From Aurantiochytrium sp. KH105 (taxonomy: Eukaryota > Sar > Bigyra > Thraustochytrida > Thraustochytriidae), in the NCBI GenBank assembly GCA_003116975.1, contig BGKB01000206.1:1-64000 (forward strand): 64,000 nt of DNA, in the 5' to 3' direction. Numbering within the stretch: the stretch's first letter is position 1; every line of letters starts with the position of its first letter. A program made the translations under genes and the position numbers. Of the stretch, positions 59,881 through 64,000 are shown in pieces. Under the pieces are notes generated by a model. The model ran no database searches. It saw nothing but the letters and a program-made list of their open reading frames with translations, and was not told the origin of the DNA.

Positions 59881-60522
59881 GTCGTTAGCGTTTTTGCGCT
59901 ATCGCCTTTGCCCGCTTTCAACGAGCAGCTCCATTCTACCATGCATGTAATCAACATTCTCTTTCCTCTTCCGGCATCTGTCGCCAAAGAGCGAGAAAGT
60001 AACTCACCACACGCTAGAACCTGGTCACATTGGGTCGCTGGCAGTCAGGGATAACGTGCAAGAGTCTGCCGACCCCGAGGCACGTCATTGTGCTGTAGGT
60101 CCTGGGTTCGCCCAGGTTATGCCGCCCTTTGCTAAAAAGAATCAAGAGTAAGCCCATCGACCTTGTTCTCACATTCGATTGTTATTCTCTCCTTGTTTCC
60201 CTCCCTTGCTTCCCTGCCTTTACCTTCCCTCTTTTTCTTTGCTGGCCTTCATGTGCTTCGCGTCCAACTTGGTCTCCATCTTGCTACTTTTGCCTCTCCC
60301 CTCGTTCCCTTCTAAAGTAAAATGCTTTTCCTCTTCCTAACGACCAAGTCTCACGGCTTGCAAAAGACCAACGAACGAACGATCACACTGCGCGGGCGTG
60401 CGCACGGCGACGGCAGTGCGGCGCGCGCTATAGAAGGCGAGCGGGTCCTCTCCGCACCACCGCCTTCTGCGTGCCTAGAATAAATCGAGGCCGCAGGGAA
60501 ACGCCGAAACATACTAGCGAGC
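59881..60522. other. Region between histone H3 and PSF1 with a folded segment
   Basis: The 642 bases contain the H3 3' end and the PSF1 promoter. At 60032-60116 several inverted pairings cluster: GGGTC/GACCC with GGCAG/CTGCC, GCAC/GTGC, and a perfect 6-bp CCTGGG-TTCG-CCCAGG hairpin at 60101-60116. The right part is pyrimidine-rich. No RNA family was recognised. Confidence 0.4.
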
Positions 60523-61363
60523 ATGACGTCCATCTTGCCATACGGCGCCAAGGGGCGCGAACTCTTGCTCGAACTCAAGCGCAGCGAGTGGCTGCCAGCG
60601 TACAATGTAAGTGAAGGATACAACGTGTTGCTCTTTTTGCTCGTCCAAAACAAAACATTGAGCTGACGGCATTTGCGAGGGAAAACGACAGGACGATGGC
60701 GTGCGTCAAGTGCTGGGCGAGATCGATGCCTTGTACAAAAGAATGCGCTCGCGCATGGCCGAGTCGCGCGACATGCGTGAGCCCTTTTATGGCTGCCCGC
60801 TCATGGTGTACCATGCAAGCACGCTGCGAAACAAGCGATGTCTGCTCGCGTATCTCAAATATCGTGCTGATCTCATTGGCAACTTGCGATGGGATGCCGG
60901 CAGTGCCATCCCGGAGGACCTTCGACGCAAGCTTTGCGCAGAAGAGGCGCAATACTTTTCGGCCTATGATAACATTCTCAGCGACTACATGCGCGAGGTG
61001 GACCTTGATCTTGCAGCGGTACGTGCAAGGAAATTGGCCGAAAAATTATGCTGCTGCTTAACAATCTGTTGCGCGGATCAAAATCAAAAGAGACTAACAT
61101 GATTACGCTTGTGCGAACCGCTGGCTGTACCCCATTTCGCGCGCAATTGCCGCCACGTGCCGAACACAATTATTGTTTACTTCGCGCAGGACATGGAGCC
61201 ACCCAAGAATTTGTACGTTGAAGTCCGCGTGCTCCGAGATTGTGGCGAGATCGACACGGTGAGCGGGCCCGTGGTCCTGGCCAAGGACACCACGCACAAC
61301 CTCCGTCGATCTGATGTGGAGCATCTTATCCGCCAAGGCGCTCTCGAGCAAGTGACTTCATAG
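60523..61363 (+). CDS. GINS1: GINS complex subunit PSF1 (GINS1), three exons
   Basis: Exons are 60523-60606, 60692-61018 and 61190-61363. Introns of 85 bases (GTAAGT...CAG) and 171 bases (GTACGT...CAG) fall between codons. The 585 bases encode 194 residues, against about 196 in human PSF1. Exon joints are fixed by homology: WLPAYN | DDGVRQVLGEIDALY matches the [20 protein letters not shown] stretch; LRNKRCLLAYLKYR and LRWDAGSAIP match the A domain; and LDLAA | DMEPPKNLYVEVRVLRDCGE matches the QDMKPPKSLYIEVR linker to the B domain, ending VEHLIRQGALEQVTS. GINS (with Cdc45 and MCM) forms the replicative helicase. The conserved C-terminal B domain is present, as needed for assembly into active helicase. 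Confidence 0.95.
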
Positions 61364-61661
61364 GCACAAAGACACCAATTTTCTCCTCTTGATGTTGGCA
61401 AGCCATCTCTACTACGACTTTTTGCCAAGTCAGAGAGAGAAAACCAAGGTCAGCGAGCCAGACAGGCACGCAGGCAGGCAGGCAGCGCTCGGAGTGGCGG
61501 AGCAGGCCCGCTTACGAGGCCGTGACTAATTAGTGCACAAGGTGGCCTTGACGTGTAAGCAATAAAGAAGAAAAAAAAGTCGAAGACTGGCGTCCCAACA
61601 GCGACCTCAGCATCGCATTCATTTTGGATGAAGCAGGGACCTGTCTGTGAGCCAGACAGTC

Positions 61662-62075
61662 TCAGATACGAAGTGCTTCTCGGATTTGCGTCGGGATCTT
61701 GGCGACACGCTGCGTGTTCATGTCGATGCAAACGACCTCAACATCGGTCTCGACAATGATCGTCTCGGGACGGTCCTTGACGGAAGCCCGCTGCTTGAAC
61801 ACGAGGCGAAAGTCCGAGGGAGCCTCGACTGAGGACTCGACGACGAGCGTGTCGGCGTGCTTGGCGCCTCCTTTAAAGGTCATCTCGCCCATTTTGCGCA
61901 CGTACAAAGCCAGGCCCTCCTTGTCCATGAGCGTCTTGAGGACATCGATGCCCACAGCCTCGTCGCGCGCGCGCTCAAAGTACTTGAAGTAGTTGCCCGC
62001 GTAGATGGCTCCGGTCAGGTCCGTGTCCTCATAGTACATGAGCATCTCCGACCTGTAGCCGCCCTGCGCCGTCAT
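61662..62075 (-). CDS. Hot-dog fold acyl-CoA thioesterase (YbgC/4HBT-like)
   Basis: The ATG (complement of 62073-62075, MTAQGGYRSEML) gives 137 residues, the usual length for a single hot-dog domain; the upstream frame begins only with GTG. The signature YYEDTDLTGAIYAGNYFKYFERARDE matches the [26 protein letters not shown] type of YbgC, with the catalytic Asp. The middle helix-strand region (VRKMGEMTFKGGAKHADTL; VEVVCIDMNTQRVAKIP) fits. The predicted activity is hydrolysis of short- or medium-chain acyl-CoA, or of an acyl carrier conjugate. No targeting peptide is obvious with this start, though codons upstream are Arg-rich. Convergent with PSF1. Confidence 0.88.
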   Translation of the reverse strand: MTAQGGYRSEMLMYYEDTDLTGAIYAGNYFKYFERARDEAVGIDVLKTLMDKEGLALYVRKMGEMTFKGGAKHADTLVVESSVEAPSDFRLVFKQRASVKDRPETIIVETDVEVVCIDMNTQRVAKIPTQIREALRI

Positions 62076-64000
62076 GGTCTTGAGCACGTTGCTCTGTCTC
62101 TCGACTCGAGCGTGTCTGTCTCTTGATTCGTCGCGACGCTCGTCCGTCTTTGGTCTGCTTCGAAGCACGAGGTCCTCTGCGTTTGTTGGCGGTGGCGGTG
62201 GCTAGCGACAGCAGCGCAAGTGACTCCCTCGCCCCAGCGAGGCATCGCAGGTCGACGACGTCGTTCCCTTGGAGCGAAAATGGGTTGTTCACCGGGAACA
62301 AGGGGCATACTTGCCTTTGGTGCCCATGGTGCCCCTAAACTAAAATCTCGGCGATCGCGCCAGCAGCCGAAAAAGCACTGTGATCTCCTTGTTCTCGTTA
62401 TGGTCTTTCCCGCTCTGGTCTGCATTGCTTTGCTTTGCTCTGCTCTGGTCTGGAGGCTGTTCTGGAAAAGTAAAATTTTCCAACGCTGGCAAATAAAAAC
62501 GTACTCCATTTCGGCTCTTTGACGTCTTGGCACAGTCCCTGAAATACTTTGTATATTGCGAAAGGGAGCAGGCTTGGAGCAGGAATGGATTCACGAAAAA
62601 TCGCATTTCTTGCACCAAGGAAACGTAGGAAAAGTCCGTTGTCTCGCTTTTGTTTGGTCTTGGCGGTAGAATAGACCATATGCACAAACAACGTTAGCCG
62701 CAACCGGTAATGCAAACGTTTGCAAGACCCTGTCCTCGGAGTCAGAATCTCTCTACGTAAGAATTCAGGGCCAAGGTGAATCTTATGACAGGCAAACAAC
62801 GTTCAACCAAGCTATATACCGTCACCAGCCGAGCATCAAACGTTCGCAGCCGCGATCGCTGCAAGACCGTGCGATGCGATGGGGAAACTGCCGCGCAAAG
62901 GCAAGGTAGGTCTGTCTCAAACTTCGCAGGAATCTTGAGCTGCCCCATCGAGGCCGCGATCTCTCCGTTTGGCCTTCACCCCCTCGAGTTTTCCTCCCTA
63001 CACAGGCCACTGCCAACGCAGAAATCGACCTCCCTCAACCGCGACAGCGACTCGCGCCGATCGGACGTGGCTTCCAACATTCCGGCCTGCACTGTCCGAG
63101 GCGCCGCGAGATGCGCTGGCCGAGTATGACGACTCGTAGAAAGAATCCGGAAGCCACTACGAGCGCATCTCGCGCTGCCGCCTCCCCGGGCCGCTCTCTC
63201 GCGCGCGAGCGAGCCCTCTCGCAGTCCGCCTCGCGGCGCCGTCCTAGCCACCGGCTACCGGAAACGCGTAGTGTCCGGCCGATCAAGTGTCTGCAACCGT
63301 GGCGCCCCTTGCGGAATCTTCCGCGCTTTGTCCCGCCACCGGACCCGGGGAAGTCGCGCCGCTGCGGCCGGGCGTGCAACGCTCATTCCGCTCAAGAATT
63401 GTTCCGGTGTCTTGTACGTGCGTTTATTCCGCGCAATTTCCTTGCCCGCATAAGCCTTTTCACGTTTCTATCAAGTAGAAAGTCTTTAAGAACTCCTATA
63501 CAGAGCTGACTAGTGCCGGGGCAATTTTCCCGTGCCGACTTAGCTCCACTGGCACGAGCTAGCCAGCTGTGAGAGAGGTGAAGCGCACGGCCGGGCGTTT
63601 CTCTTCCCCTGCTCGCCACTGAACATGCTGTGGGAAGGTGAGGGGGCTTGCGCGCACGTAGAGGTACGCTAGGGGGTCCTAGGGCGCGGCGCGTAGGGGG
63701 CGCAAGCAGGGCGGAGGCGCAGCAGAGACAGAACGAGAACGAAGTCTGCCACTCCACGTTTTGCCAAGCCGAGCCGAGCCGAGCCGCGCCAAACAAAGCC
63801 CGTGTCCGACGGTGCCCCGCGCGAAGAGCTTCGTCGCGCCGCCTGGATCCGGAGACGTCCCTCCCTCGCGAGGAAGCGTCGCCGCGCCCGAGGACGTCCG
63901 TTCGCAGGGCCGGAGGTCGCTGACGTGGGTCTCACACAGGTCGGCCTCTTGCATATCTTGATTGATCCATCCATTCGCGCATTCCATCTCTCCAGCGAGC
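62076..64000. other. 1.9 kb region without a supportable gene
   Basis: This contains the thioesterase promoter (CACTTGCGC-type element at 62214-62222, 139 bases upstream of its ATG) and then unremarkable GC-rich sequence to the window end. A GAGCC pentamer patch lies near 63771-63787. Open frames here are compositional. A gene could begin beyond the window. Confidence 0.45.

Noticed and set aside
59881-59960. Possible metazoan-type histone 3' stem-loop after H3
   Set aside because: Only a 4-bp AGCG/CGCT pairing with a T-rich loop is present; the conserved stem-loop consensus is missing.
60048-60123. A tRNA-like segment (GTTCGC loop, near-complementary ends GGGATAA / TTATGCC)
   Set aside because: The T-loop is one base short and lacks A58, no anticodon arm can be drawn, and the D-arm loop would be about 20 bases. 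It is kept only as a folded segment.
60070-60390. SRP RNA (TGTGCTGTAGGTCCTGGG resembles the Alu-domain start)
   Set aside because: No S-domain motifs (GNAR tetraloop region, asymmetric loop) follow within 300 bases.

Overview
The window is nuclear DNA of a GC-rich, intron-poor eukaryotic protist. Eukaryotic markers are a canonical histone H3, SF3B6 (spliceosome), GTF2H5 (TFIIH), the La protein, GINS subunit PSF1, ALKBH6, several mitochondrial presequences, and two genes with GT...AG introns. Compact genes, a bacterial-type acyl-CoA dehydrogenase, a single-repeat SHAQKYF MYB, an ML-domain cysteine protease of the kind I associate with oomycetes, and GC-rich upstream zones full of microsatellites fit a stramenopile, most likely a thraustochytrid (labyrinthulomycete). 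That placement is inference from memory of families, not from a search.

Layout: 1-7.4 kb, the 3' part of a polycystin-type (PKD2/TRP) channel gene (+), a polytopic membrane protein (-) and a TEX264-like protein (+). 7.9-16.3 kb, an ArgD-ArgJ fusion (-) and a DmdC-type acyl-CoA dehydrogenase (+), divergent across 3.6 kb of repeat-rich DNA. 16.9-24.4 kb, a dense cluster: La (-), SF3B6 (+), GTF2H5 (-), a small single-pass membrane protein (-) and a secreted GT41/OGT-like glycosyltransferase (+). 24.4-31 kb has no supportable gene and many microsatellites, including about 30 copies of CAGAG. 31-46.6 kb: SHAQKYF MYB (+), double TB2/DP1 (REEP-like) protein (-), bZIP-like protein (-), AP2-like/TAF1A-like protein (+), N-myristoylated double-SH3 protein (-), a four-exon membrane protein gene (-) and aspartoacylase (+). 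48.7-53.6 kb: ML-papain protease (+), ALKBH6 (-), alanine aminotransferase (-). 53.6-59.5 kb: no clear gene; a lower-GC island with a diverged tandem array. 59.5-62.1 kb: histone H3 (+), PSF1 with two introns (+), hot-dog thioesterase (-). The remainder to 64 kb shows nothing recognisable.

Organisation: convergent gene ends lie only about 0.27-0.6 kb apart, whereas shared upstream regions run from 0.4 to 5.8 kb. There is no operon-like metabolic cluster. The thematic overlaps (arginine and alanine metabolism; core nuclear RNA and DNA machinery) are probably chance. The most unusual content is domain architecture: a polycystin channel with an SH3-like barrel inserted between S2 and S3, an ArgD-ArgJ fusion of consecutive pathway steps, a duplicated TB2/DP1 protein, an AP2-like domain fused to a possible RNA polymerase I factor, and a signal-peptide-bearing OGT-like enzyme. 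I found no convincing tRNA, rRNA, CRISPR array or intact mobile element.
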